Below are positions 17,626 through 25,311 of a stretch of DNA of 59,816 nt, one piece after another. The position numbers and the translations under genes are program-made. The stretch covers positions 1-59,816 of the forward strand of contig CACZUS010000007.1 of NCBI GenBank assembly GCA_902784425.1. Direction: 5' to 3'. Position 1 is the first letter of the stretch. Every line of letters begins with the position of its first letter. This DNA is from an uncultured Bacteroidales bacterium (GTDB lineage: Bacteria > Bacteroidota > Bacteroidia > Bacteroidales > Paludibacteraceae). The notes beneath the pieces were generated by a model, which saw nothing but the letters and a program-made list of their open reading frames with translations, made no database searches and was not told the origin of the DNA.

Positions 17626-17643
17626 ACGGTTGAAATATCGGTT

Positions 17644-19050
17644 TTAATGAGTGCCCCAATAAGGAGCACCATGACCATAGCAGACAATGGTGTCGTCGGT
17701 GAGACTCTTTTCAGTCATCTCTCGTTCTTGCCTTGCTAATTTGGAATTCATATTCACACTCGACATTAGATAAGGAGCCAACTCATTAAATTCTCTTTGC
17801 TCGTTGGTGTAGCCGGCAGGGTTGACGAGTATATCCCCTGTAAATACGATATTATCCAATGAGATGATCATCTCTCCCTTACTATGTCCACCGTTTCCGT
17901 TATAGAACTGAAAATGAAGATGATGGATGTCTGCTTCTCCAATCATTCCATCGGTTCTCTCTATATGATCATCCACCACAGTCAGAGTCTCCATTTTAGG
18001 AGGGGTATATTTGGATAATATTTTACTGATTTTTACGTATGGTTCGTGTTCCCTATACTGCTCTCTGAAATTAGGACGCTGTTCATTCTCCAATTGGAAG
18101 TTCTCGTACATAAGTTGGTTTACATATATGGTATCAAAAAGAGATACCAATCCCAAATGGTCAATATCAGGATGCGTGATGATGAGAACCCGTTTTTTAA
18201 ACATGAAATTATCAAACATCACAGATAACAGTTTGACCATTTCGTCTCTGTAAAGAGCGAATCCACTGTCGACGAAAATGTAACCTTCTTCATTTTCGAT
18301 AATGTAGATGTTGGAACCACATTCTGGTTCTATGCAATGAATGGTATAATCATTAAAGCATTTGGAGGTGATGCGGGGACTAAAATTGAGTCCTCTATAT
18401 CGACTCAGTAAATCAGCAAATTTTGCGATGTATTCGAATGTTTTATAGGGACTTCTGTTTTTCCCTTCCAAAATCTGCATGACGAGGTTAGAGTTGGATA
18501 TCAGTTCGCTGATGTTTTCTTTATCAAGGTCTAATTTCTTTGCAGCCCCATTGGCAAAAGAGATGTAGAATACAGTATTATCCAGGTTCTTCTCGGTTTT
18601 GTCGTATGTGATAATACGAACTTCACAGAGTGAGGTGACACTTTTCAGAAATTCATCCACCTTATAGGGGTTGTCGATGTAAAGCGCCATTCTAAAGTAT
18701 TGGTAACTTGTACTATTCTCTTGGGAACTAATGTAAGAAATGTTGAAATTATATTGATGAATCAATTCGAGGATAGGAAGGAGCACGCCCGGTTTGTCTA
18801 ACATCTTAAATTCCATAAGGATGACGTTTCCATTGTCCTCTTTGAAAAGGAATCCATCATGTTTTAACATTTCGTATGCATGGTTTATTCCCTCGCTTTC
18901 ACCTGTCACCTCTATAAATAGGGTGTTGGTGTCTATGGAATTATTGTAGCTAACTCGGGTGATGTTCAGTCCCAAATCAGATATGATTTTAACGGTCTTT
19001 AGAAAAGAACCTGGTTGATCTGGAATTTTCGTTATAAATGTTTTTTTCAT
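17644..19050 (-). CDS. ACT-ACT-metallo-beta-lactamase fusion protein
   Basis: 468 residues with no signal peptide. Two ACT domains open the protein: about 4-75 (IPDQPGSFLKTVKIISDLG) and 78-150 (LDKPGVLLPILELIHQYNFN), each with the D-x-P-G loop that usually binds an amino acid. A linker of ~85 residues leads to a metallo-beta-lactamase fold (about 235-468): SNIYIIENEEGYIFVDSG, the metal motif THPDIDH (His293, Asp295, Asp297, His298), GGHSKGEM (His389), FTGDIL (Asp406) and CYGHGAP (His460). The middle His of the usual HxHxDH is Asp. It is probably a cytosolic hydrolase or oxidoreductase controlled by an amino acid; the substrate is unknown. A 45-bp palindromic element lies 24 bases upstream of the start. 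Confidence 0.85.
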   Translation of the reverse strand: MKKTFITKIPDQPGSFLKTVKIISDLGLNITRVSYNNSIDTNTLFIEVTGESEGINHAYEMLKHDGFLFKEDNGNVILMEFKMLDKPGVLLPILELIHQYNFNISYISSQENSTSYQYFRMALYIDNPYKVDEFLKSVTSLCEVRIITYDKTEKNLDNTVFYISFANGAAKKLDLDKENISELISNSNLVMQILEGKNRSPYKTFEYIAKFADLLSRYRGLNFSPRITSKCFNDYTIHCIEPECGSNIYIIENEEGYIFVDSGFALYRDEMVKLLSVMFDNFMFKKRVLIITHPDIDHLGLVSLFDTIYVNQLMYENFQLENEQRPNFREQYREHEPYVKISKILSKYTPPKMETLTVVDDHIERTDGMIGEADIHHLHFQFYNGNGGHSKGEMIISLDNIVFTGDILVNPAGYTNEQREFNELAPYLMSSVNMNSKLARQEREMTEKSLTDDTIVCYGHGAPYWGTH

Positions 19051-19074
19051 CGTTTGTACCGTTGATAAATTTAT

Positions 19075-19119
19075 GGTGGCTTCTATAAATTCATTTCGTG
19101 GTTTTTTATAGAACCCACC
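19075..19119. repeat. Dispersed palindromic element, copy B (45 bp, both ends)
   Basis: Left end GGTGGCTTCTATAAATTCA; right end, read on the minus strand, GGTGGGTTCTATAAA. The two ends form an inverted repeat. Both flanks read TTAT (19071-19074 and 19120-19123), compatible with a 4-bp target duplication. It lies 24 bases upstream of the ACT-MBL start codon. Confidence 0.7.
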
Positions 19120-19426
19120 TTATGTGTATTGTGCTTTTTTATCGCACTTGTTAAGCGGTGAAACTCTCTACAATATTCGTAAAATTTAATGAAGAATGCA
19201 AGGATTTATAGATCAATTTACGAAGAAGATTTCTATTATAAATAATAAATGGTGCTCACTTTAAATTAGTAAAAAATGAATTTCACAGAATAAAATCAGC
19301 CTTTCATTGAAAATATTTGAATTTTATATAACAATCAAGTTCATTTGTACCCAATATTTCATATAGTTCTATTTGTTGGTATGGACCCTAAATAATACAA
19401 ATTATAAATAGTGTTTGTTTATCTGG
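19120..19426. other. AT-rich non-coding spacer, 307 bases
   Basis: No open frame above 25 codons, no exact TAnnTTTG box on the plus strand and no tRNA-like fold was found. It ends at the plus-strand terminator hairpin at 19427, so an unrecognised small transcript could end there. Confidence 0.5.
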
Positions 19427-19462
19427 AACCAGTTGACTGTGAAGTTAACTGGTTTATTTTTT
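19427..19462 (+). terminator. Orphan plus-strand terminator
   Basis: 11-bp stem with one G-U pair (19427-19437 with 19444-19454, core AACCAGTT/AACTGGTT), 6-base loop, then TATTTTTT. No gene lies upstream on this strand for several kilobases, so it may end a small RNA or block antisense read-through. Confidence 0.65.
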
Positions 19463-19483
19463 CAATTTGTTTGTATACCCCAT

Positions 19484-19515
19484 AAAAAAAAGACAGCCTG
19501 TTTCACAACAGACTG
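19484..19515 (-). terminator. Terminator of the candidate small RNA
   Basis: 9-bp stem with one G-U pair, 4-base loop, and an 8-base A-run on the plus strand giving a U-run on the minus-strand RNA. It faces the plus-strand terminator at 19427-19462. Confidence 0.75.
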
Positions 19516-19601
19516 ACTCCGAAATATATAGAACAACACAATTTAGGGTCTTTATTAGAAATGTAAGTTTTCAACTTTTATGACTTAGTTTATTTCCTTA
19601 C
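19484..19601 (-). ncRNA. Candidate small non-coding RNA (~118 nt)
   Basis: Bounded by a textbook promoter (19608-19638, minus strand) and a strong intrinsic terminator (stem 19494-19502/19507-19515, eight U at 19491-19484). No ATG-initiated frame occurs in the transcript. It lies in the spacer between two divergent coding genes. Not recognised as 6S, tmRNA, RNase P or a known riboswitch. The transcript is inferred from its two ends only. Confidence 0.5.
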
Positions 19602-19607
19602 ACGATG

Positions 19608-19638
19608 CAAAGTTATACAACTTTCTAATAACTTCCAA
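19608..19638 (-). promoter_or_regulatory. Orphan promoter driving the candidate small RNA
   Basis: Minus-strand -7 box TAACTTTG followed by CA (19608-19615) and a TTG -33 box at 19636-19638, spacer 20 bases. This is the same geometry as the ribosomal-operon promoter. Confidence 0.65.
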
Positions 19639-19843
19639 ATGAATTTTAAAAAATTATGTGTCTGATAATCAGAATTTTTTGAAAACTTTTTTTGATAAAT
19701 GTCATAAAGTTTTTAACTAATATCAATTCGACACAAATTTTTCATAGCATAACCAAAGTCTTAGGGAATAAAATAATTTTTTTGTGATACAGAAATAGTA
19801 AAAAAAATGAAAAAAATTTTTTTGTGAAGGGGTGAAAAAGATA

Positions 19844-19864
19844 GGGTTTCTATAAACTCATTTC
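19844..19864. repeat. Dispersed palindromic element, copy C (half copy)
   Basis: GGGTTTCTATAAACTCATTT, a one-sided copy similar to the left ends at 19075 and 58845. It overlaps the position of the -33 box of the next gene. Confidence 0.5.
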
Positions 19865-19876
19865 ATCTGTTTTTAC

Positions 19877-19884
19877 TATATTTG
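19877..19884 (+). promoter_or_regulatory. Promoter -7 box for the DUF3298-like lipoprotein gene
   Basis: TATATTTG, a TAnnTTTG match, 36 bases upstream of the start codon. Element copy C covers the -33 region. Confidence 0.55.
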
Positions 19885-19920
19885 TTATCATATTTGTTCA
19901 CATAAATAATTTATGTATAT

Positions 19921-21213
19921 ATGTCACGTCATATTCATTTGATGAAAAGACTCTCTACTAAACTTATAATAGATTTATTGGTCTCCTTTCTAGTTGTTTG
20001 TTCATCATGTTCTGATAACAATTCAAACAATAACATTTCAAGCAATAACACTTCCCCTTCTATCTCATATCATGATAATGCTCCCGAAACTTATGTGGAA
20101 AGTAATTCAGAAAACGGAAATACTATTTTGCCTTACGAGATGGACTCTATCGTTTATGACCATCAACTTTATTTAGATTGTGAGGATTGCTCTCATCCTA
20201 CTGCGCATTACTCTATTCCACGAATTGTTTGCAGTTATGGTGATAAAGCTGTGGCAGATTCTATTAACAATTATATCTATCAGAATCTTTCTGTTCAATT
20301 CGATGATGATGGGAACATAGATTCAGGTTGGACCGAAATTGATAATCATGGCGTTAGCTTTGATTATGAAATCAACTCTCGTTATTTGTATATATTTGTT
20401 ACTGCGATTTCGTATTGTGCACATGGGGATCAAATGTATTCCTTTGAAGCCCTATTTGACCTCAATACTGGTGAGAAAATTCAAATCCATACGATTCCTT
20501 TTTCTGCCCTCTTTAGTTTGAAGGGATATTACGATTTCCTCAACAAAAAGAATTGGACCGAGAAAGTAAAAAGAGAATTTATATATAATTATGAGTTGTT
20601 ATATGCTGAAGACTCCTATAAACACATGTCGGACTCAGAGAAGGGTGCAGCAATGGAAGAAGCGGAAAGTTTATCTCAATGGCACAAGTATTATATTGTT
20701 TATTCTATTTATGATGATCATATTGAATTTAGACGTGATTGTGAAAATCACTCTGTTATGTGTTGGGCTGAAAGATGTTATGAACCCATTTGTTATGATA
20801 CATGCTCACTTGAGGGAATCAAACCTTATCTCAATGAGATAGGGGAAAAACTCATTTTTAGGGAAAAGATATCAAGTAGACTAAATGAGATATTATGGGA
20901 AAATAAGCTCTATGAAGAGATTGAAGATTATCTGTTTTGTGAGTTCAGCACTGATAATGAAGGGAAAAAGATTTATAAACTTGCTATTAATTATCATGAT
21001 TCAGCGCATGTTTATGGGTATTTATATGATTATAATGGTAATTGCGAGGAGGTGAAAGGAGTTCGCCAATTAAAGCAGTGTGTGCTAAATACAAAGATGG
21101 GAGAAATTATCATCAAAAACGTATATACCCCTTCCATAAACAACACAATATTTATGGGTTATGCAGACAAGAACTATGAAATTAAACATGATCATATTGT
21201 ATATTTTCAATAG
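19921..21213 (+). CDS. Putative lipoprotein, DUF3298/RsiV-like
   Basis: 430 residues. The N-terminus has a hydrophobic stretch (LIIDLLVSFLVV) ending in CSSC, so it is probably a lipoprotein. An Asn/Ser-rich linker (about 36-60) follows. Residues ~85-230 resemble the DUF4163/DUF3298 fold (IPRIVCSYGDKAVADSINNYI, then ALFDLNTGEKIQIHTIPFS) seen in RsiV-type and PdaC-type envelope proteins. The remaining ~200 residues are not recognised. Met8 at 19942 is an alternative start. It is a single gene that converges with the RDD gene, and a perfect 24-bp palindrome lies between them. Confidence 0.65.
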   Translation: MSRHIHLMKRLSTKLIIDLLVSFLVVCSSCSDNNSNNNISSNNTSPSISYHDNAPETYVESNSENGNTILPYEMDSIVYDHQLYLDCEDCSHPTAHYSIPRIVCSYGDKAVADSINNYIYQNLSVQFDDDGNIDSGWTEIDNHGVSFDYEINSRYLYIFVTAISYCAHGDQMYSFEALFDLNTGEKIQIHTIPFSALFSLKGYYDFLNKKNWTEKVKREFIYNYELLYAEDSYKHMSDSEKGAAMEEAESLSQWHKYYIVYSIYDDHIEFRRDCENHSVMCWAERCYEPICYDTCSLEGIKPYLNEIGEKLIFREKISSRLNEILWENKLYEEIEDYLFCEFSTDNEGKKIYKLAINYHDSAHVYGYLYDYNGNCEEVKGVRQLKQCVLNTKMGEIIIKNVYTPSINNTIFMGYADKNYEIKHDHIVYFQ

Positions 21214-21318
21214 GTAAATTTCGAATACAATTCTTTATAGGGGTGTGTTGTGGTTGTTATTTAACATAAGATTAATTATATAACAATTATGTAATTCAAA
21301 ATTCGGTATTCACACCAT

Positions 21319-21342
21319 AGAGACGCACGGCCGTGCGTCTCT
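21319..21342. repeat. Perfect 24-bp palindrome between convergent genes
   Basis: Arms AGAGACGCACGG and CCGTGCGTCTCT with no spacer. It is GC-rich in an AT-rich region and ends 1 base before the RDD stop codon. It resembles the GC-rich interspersed palindromes (REP-like) common in Bacteroidetes spacers and may act as a bidirectional RNA 3' end. Confidence 0.7.
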
Positions 21343-21343
21343 T

Positions 21344-22057
21344 CTATTCTTGTATCATTTCATAATACTTATAGTCGTTGTATACACGTATTAGGAATTC
21401 TTTATTTGATAAACCATTTTTATTCAAAGCCTGTTTGTTTTGAATAATATCCGCTATCGTACCTAATTGTGATTGATATTTTGTATTGTATAATGCATTA
21501 ATAATCAAACGAATATCTTTATCTTTCAATCCGTTTAGCTCTTTTTCTTCGTAGATGGGTGAATATCCTTCCTCAACATACTGATAGTCGGTGGTGATGG
21601 ATGCTTTGACTGCTTTAGCTTTCTCCTCAAATACAACATAACAGCCCGATGCCATATCCCCGATTCGCTGACCATGCTTACTAATCATGACCATTCCTAT
21701 AATCATTTCGTCTATCGGATAAAGTATCCAACGAATGAAACATTGCTGGAATGATGGAGGTTCACATTGTTCTGTAATCACCTTTATCTTGAAAAGCATT
21801 TTTCCCAAAGTCCTGCCATGAAGCAAATATTCCAAAGTCAGATTTAATAGATATATTATAAAACCAATAGTTAAGTAAAAAAAGGCACTGGAGTTATGCG
21901 ACAAATGCATCTCGTCTATCATTGAAAAAGTTAAAATGAGTAAAACAATCTGAATTGCTCTATCCACGCATACAGCAAAGATGCGTTTTTCTGCTCCAGC
22001 AATCTGATATCTTAATTGAACATATTGTCCGTTTGTAATGTCAAAATTTTCTATCAC
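21344..22057 (-). CDS. RDD family membrane protein
   Basis: 237 residues from a GTG start at 22057. The RDD domain lies near the N-terminus (GAEKRIFAVCVDRAIQIVLLIL) with helices IVLLILTFSMID and FFYLTIGFIIYLLNLTLEYLL, then LHGRTLGKMLFKIKVI and a third helical region ending GQRIGDMASGCYVV. A charged C-terminal tail of ~90 residues follows. The frame stays open to an ATG at 22243. That start is unlikely because it lies upstream of the gene's own -7 box (22117-22124) and would overlap the divergent spoIIM-like gene. RDD proteins often accompany DUF58/MoxR clusters, which fits the divergent operon. Confidence 0.82.
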   Translation of the reverse strand: MIENFDITNGQYVQLRYQIAGAEKRIFAVCVDRAIQIVLLILTFSMIDEMHLSHNSSAFFYLTIGFIIYLLNLTLEYLLHGRTLGKMLFKIKVITEQCEPPSFQQCFIRWILYPIDEMIIGMVMISKHGQRIGDMASGCYVVFEEKAKAVKASITTDYQYVEEGYSPIYEEKELNGLKDKDIRLIINALYNTKYQSQLGTIADIIQNKQALNKNGLSNKEFLIRVYNDYKYYEMIQE

Positions 22058-22112
22058 AGTGAATGAGTTTGAAGATATAAAAAAACCTTTTTTTTCTCTT
22101 ATTATTACTTTT

Positions 22113-22145
22113 TTTGCAAATCTAAGGATTTTTAATTTATCTTTG
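22113..22145. promoter_or_regulatory. Overlapping divergent promoters, RDD gene (-) and SpoIIM-like operon (+)
   Basis: Minus-strand -7 box TAGATTTG at 22117-22124. Plus-strand -7 box TATCTTTG at 22138-22145, with its -33 TTTG at 22113-22116. The plus -33 box abuts the minus -7 box as the palindrome TTTGCAAA, so binding at one promoter should compete with the other. Confidence 0.65.
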
Positions 22146-22168
22146 TCATAACATAGGAATGATTTTTT

Positions 22169-23134
22169 ATGAAGGAAAATATTTTTGTAAGACAGAACGA
22201 AGAAAAATGGCTGGAATATGAGCAAAAAATTTCTCATCTTCAAAGCCTACCAACACAGGAAATTTCCGACATGTATCAGGATTTAACATCAGATCTCTCA
22301 TATGCGCAAAGCCATTATCCGGAAGCACGTGTTACGACCTATTTGAACAACCTCTCATTGATGCTTCACGAATATGTGTTCACACCGAAGAAACATGACT
22401 TTAAATCTATCATCACCTTCTTTACCAAGTTTGTTCCAAACATGGTGGCAGAGGCTCATGTGGAGATGAAACTCTCCTTTGCCGTTTTTATGACTTTTAC
22501 TATTGCGGGTGTCATCCTTGCCATACAGGATTTTGATAATATCATCCAAACATTAGGTCCGGGTTATGTGGAGATGACTCTTGATAACATTAAAAATGGT
22601 GTTCCAACTGATGTGTATGGTCACTCCCCAGAAGGAGATATGTTCTTATATATTGTCTTAAACAACCTTCGTGTTGATCTGATCACTTATATGTATGGAA
22701 TTATCCCTATATTAGGTCCGGGATACATTCTGAAAGTGAATGGTGTCATGTTGGGCGAGTTTCAAACGCTCTTTTTCCTTAAAGATGTGGGATTGGAATC
22801 AATGAGTGCCATTTGGATACATGGTGCATTGGAAATACCTGCTATTATTATTAGTGGTGCTGCCGCCTTTGCTTTGGGATTGGGTTGGGTCTTCCCCAAA
22901 ACACTTTCTCGTAAAGAGGCATTGAAACGGAGTGGCTTACGCAGTGTGAAAATCATACTGTCTATTCTTCCTATTACTATTATTGCGGCTTTCTTGGAAA
23001 GTTTTGCAACCCGACATACGGAATGGCCTTTATTTGTCAAATTATTAATCATTGGGGGATCCTTCGCTTTTATCCTATTCTATTACGTATATCTCCCTCA
23101 CCAAATTAGAAAAAGAAAGGAGTTTGAATCATGA
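22169..23134 (+). CDS. SpoIIM/DUF95 family membrane protein
   Basis: 321 residues. A soluble N-terminal ~95 residues (VRQNEEKWLEYEQKISHLQS..., YPEARVTTYLNNLSLMLHEYVF) matches the start of stage-II-sporulation-M-like proteins. Several membrane helices follow: FAVFMTFTIAGVILAI; a region around YMYGIIPILGPGYILKVNGVMLGEF; WIHGALEIPAIIISGAAAFALG; IILSILPITIIAAFLE; FVKLLIIGGSFAFILFYYVYL. In non-sporulating Bacteroidetes this family is linked to MoxR/DUF58 clusters with an envelope role. First gene of a five-gene operon; its stop overlaps the next start by 4 bases. Confidence 0.85.
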   Translation: MKENIFVRQNEEKWLEYEQKISHLQSLPTQEISDMYQDLTSDLSYAQSHYPEARVTTYLNNLSLMLHEYVFTPKKHDFKSIITFFTKFVPNMVAEAHVEMKLSFAVFMTFTIAGVILAIQDFDNIIQTLGPGYVEMTLDNIKNGVPTDVYGHSPEGDMFLYIVLNNLRVDLITYMYGIIPILGPGYILKVNGVMLGEFQTLFFLKDVGLESMSAIWIHGALEIPAIIISGAAAFALGLGWVFPKTLSRKEALKRSGLRSVKIILSILPITIIAAFLESFATRHTEWPLFVKLLIIGGSFAFILFYYVYLPHQIRKRKEFES

Positions 23135-24012
23135 AGAAATTCTTATGGATATTAGCACTCCTTGTCTTCTCATTACCATCAGGTTGGGCCGATCCTGAAG
23201 AGTATATAGATCTTTATTCGGATGAAGATTCAGTGGAAAATTTGGATGAAGATTCAATAGCGAATGCCATTATAGAAGATGCCATTTCGGATGCACAAGC
23301 CGTTGTTGATTCAGTAGCACAAGCTATGGTTGATTCTGTAACAGGGGAAACTATCTATGACTATGACGACGAACCCGTAGATATCTATCACTATGACGAC
23401 GAACCCGTAGAAAAAGAGGTAACCGACTCTGTCGTGACATATGAAAAAGTCAAGGAATATATAAGAAATCGTACAGTAAGTTATGGCCCTGGTAATCGTA
23501 TGGAAAAGGAGAACGTAAAAGTCAAAAAACGCTCCAATTTTTTCGATGGCTTTTCTCGTCTTTTTGATTTAATAAAAGGGGATATCCTTATTATGATAAT
23601 AGTAGGCATAATTGGAGTAATTATTCTAATTTGTCTTTTTGTAATTCTGAAAAGCGTTCTCTACAAAAGGAATGAGAAGAGAAAGAAGATAGAGAAGTTG
23701 CAGCAAATTGATTTACTGACAGTAGATGAAAATTTTGAAAAACAGATGAAGAACCTAAACTACAGGGAAGCCATCCGAATCATCTATGTACGAACACTTT
23801 CTCTATTGAACAATAAACACTTTATCCATTGGGAAAAGGCGAAAACACCTTCCGAATATTATTATGAGGTGAAAGAAAAGTCTTTAAAAGCTCCTTTTAA
23901 AGGTCTTACTCATACATTCTTGCTTGCCAGATATGATAATATAGAGGTTACCCGTGAAATGGTTGAAGAAGCTTTGAAGTTCGAAAAAGAAATAATATCG
24001 AAGATAAAATGA
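23131..24012 (+). CDS. DUF4129 domain membrane protein
   Basis: 293 residues. Signal peptide 1-20 (ends GWA), then a very acidic periplasmic segment (about 21-105) containing a recent 10-residue duplication (YDDEPV twice). One membrane helix (about 152-176, ILIMIIVGIIGVIILICLFVIL) is followed by the cytosolic DUF4129 domain (YREAIRIIYVRTLSLLNNK, TPSEYYYEV, THTFLLARYDN). The family has been linked to transglutaminase-like envelope modules. Start and stop overlap both neighbours by 4 bases, which indicates tight translational coupling with the SpoIIM-like and DUF4350 genes. Confidence 0.82.
   Translation: MKKFLWILALLVFSLPSGWADPEEYIDLYSDEDSVENLDEDSIANAIIEDAISDAQAVVDSVAQAMVDSVTGETIYDYDDEPVDIYHYDDEPVEKEVTDSVVTYEKVKEYIRNRTVSYGPGNRMEKENVKVKKRSNFFDGFSRLFDLIKGDILIMIIVGIIGVIILICLFVILKSVLYKRNEKRKKIEKLQQIDLLTVDENFEKQMKNLNYREAIRIIYVRTLSLLNNKHFIHWEKAKTPSEYYYEVKEKSLKAPFKGLTHTFLLARYDNIEVTREMVEEALKFEKEIISKIK
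23351..23410 (+). repeat. 30-bp tandem duplication inside the DUF4129 gene
   Basis: Two adjacent 30-base units (23351-23380 and 23381-23410) differ at only two positions. They encode the twin acidic YDDEPV motifs. The near identity suggests recent slippage. Confidence 0.85.
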
Positions 24013-25307
24013 GTAATAGAATAGCGAAATATATACTATATGTGTTGAGTGTTCTGATGCTGGTATCTTGTGAGAAGAACCGTGAAAATTGGGCCCCCAA
24101 GTTTAGGGGCTATGGTTTACCATTCTCGATGGATGCGATTGAATATGCTTTGGATCAGGAAGGATGGAGGGCATTCCTTGTTACGCCCGTTTCTGATGAG
24201 GATTCTACAGTTTTGGCAAAAACTGATGAATACGGGGAAACATATTATGGGGCTATTAGGAAAGAACGCTTTACCCAAGCTCCTAGTCTTTTGTGGGTTG
24301 TCTATACACATGATGAGTTTGATATAGCTCCATTTAATGAGGATTCTCTATGGGCACGTAATGAAAATGGAAATTCCACCATTCTTGCATGTGATAATTT
24401 CGGATATTTATTACCCTCCAAACCTGCTCCTTTCATTACAGATAGCTTAGCAAGTGAGGTTCAAGAGAATAAAGCATGTAAGATCTCTGTCATAAAGGAC
24501 AATGTTGCCGACACCACTTACAACTTCCCTACTCAAATGTGTAAGTCGCGTATTTCCCATAATCCTAATAGCTCATTCTTAAATAGATATGCAGAACATC
24601 GGGTTTTGGCTACTATCGATTCAGAACCTATTGCTATTCAATATAAACATGAGAATGGTTCCAGCCTTATTTTTGTCTCGACCCCGTTGCTGTTTACCAA
24701 CTACGGACTCTTCTATGAAGAGGATGCAAAGTTTATTTTCGAACTATTCGAAATGGCAAAGGGCGCTGATTGGAGACTTATGTATCAATCAACAGTAAAA
24801 GATAGCGACTACTTTATAACTAATCCACCGAGATTAAGAGGTGATAAAAGTGCTTCGCCGAACGATTACAGGAATGGATTAAGATATTGGCGCGATAAAC
24901 TAATCGTTTATTCCATTATCGCTTTGTTCATCGGTTTTCTTCTCTTCCTTGCTCGACGTAGGGAGCGTATCATTCCTGTAATTAATAAACCAGAGAACCG
25001 AACCATCTTTTTCGCGCAGCAAATGGGTAGAAACTATATGTGGAAAGAGGAGTATAATGTTGTGACCAAAAAGAAATTTATAGCATTCATTTCCTATTTA
25101 CAAGATACGTTGAATATCAACCTGAATGATACGAAGAATTTTGATGGTAATATAGCGACATTAGAAAAACTAACAGGTGAAACTAATTTAGGAGAGGTGA
25201 TATCCAACTTATTTAGCTTGTTAAAAAATCCAGATAAGGAATTATCTTTCGAAGAAATGAAATTCTATATCGATACGTTAAACACGATAACTAATAAATT
25301 AAAATAA
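24009..25307 (+). CDS. DUF4350 domain lipoprotein
   Basis: 432 residues. The N-terminal signal ends in lipobox LVSC (Cys about 21). Residues ~35-255 form a periplasmic domain matching DUF4350 (YALDQEGWRAFLV... and later SLIFVSTPLLFTNYGLF). A membrane helix at about 298-315 (LIVYSIIALFIGFLLFLA) is followed by a cytosolic helical tail. The combination of an acylated N-terminus and a later membrane helix is normal for this family. Third gene in the operon, overlapping the DUF4129 gene by 4 bases and 4 bases before the MoxR gene. Confidence 0.8.
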   Translation: MSNRIAKYILYVLSVLMLVSCEKNRENWAPKFRGYGLPFSMDAIEYALDQEGWRAFLVTPVSDEDSTVLAKTDEYGETYYGAIRKERFTQAPSLLWVVYTHDEFDIAPFNEDSLWARNENGNSTILACDNFGYLLPSKPAPFITDSLASEVQENKACKISVIKDNVADTTYNFPTQMCKSRISHNPNSSFLNRYAEHRVLATIDSEPIAIQYKHENGSSLIFVSTPLLFTNYGLFYEEDAKFIFELFEMAKGADWRLMYQSTVKDSDYFITNPPRLRGDKSASPNDYRNGLRYWRDKLIVYSIIALFIGFLLFLARRRERIIPVINKPENRTIFFAQQMGRNYMWKEEYNVVTKKKFIAFISYLQDTLNINLNDTKNFDGNIATLEKLTGETNLGEVISNLFSLLKNPDKELSFEEMKFYIDTLNTITNKLK

Positions 25308-25311
25308 TAAT

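Noticed and set aside
19484-19601. Known housekeeping RNA (6S, tmRNA, SRP RNA) for the orphan transcript
   Set aside because: Too short for tmRNA and 6S, and no conserved blocks of any of these RNAs were seen.
22058-22243. N-terminal extension of the RDD protein to an ATG at 22243
   Set aside because: It lies upstream of the gene's own -7 box and overlaps the divergent SpoIIM-like gene. The GTG at 22057 fits the RDD domain start.
23351-23410. CRISPR-like direct repeats
   Set aside because: Only two adjacent copies, in frame within a gene, with no spacers and no cas genes. It is a tandem duplication.
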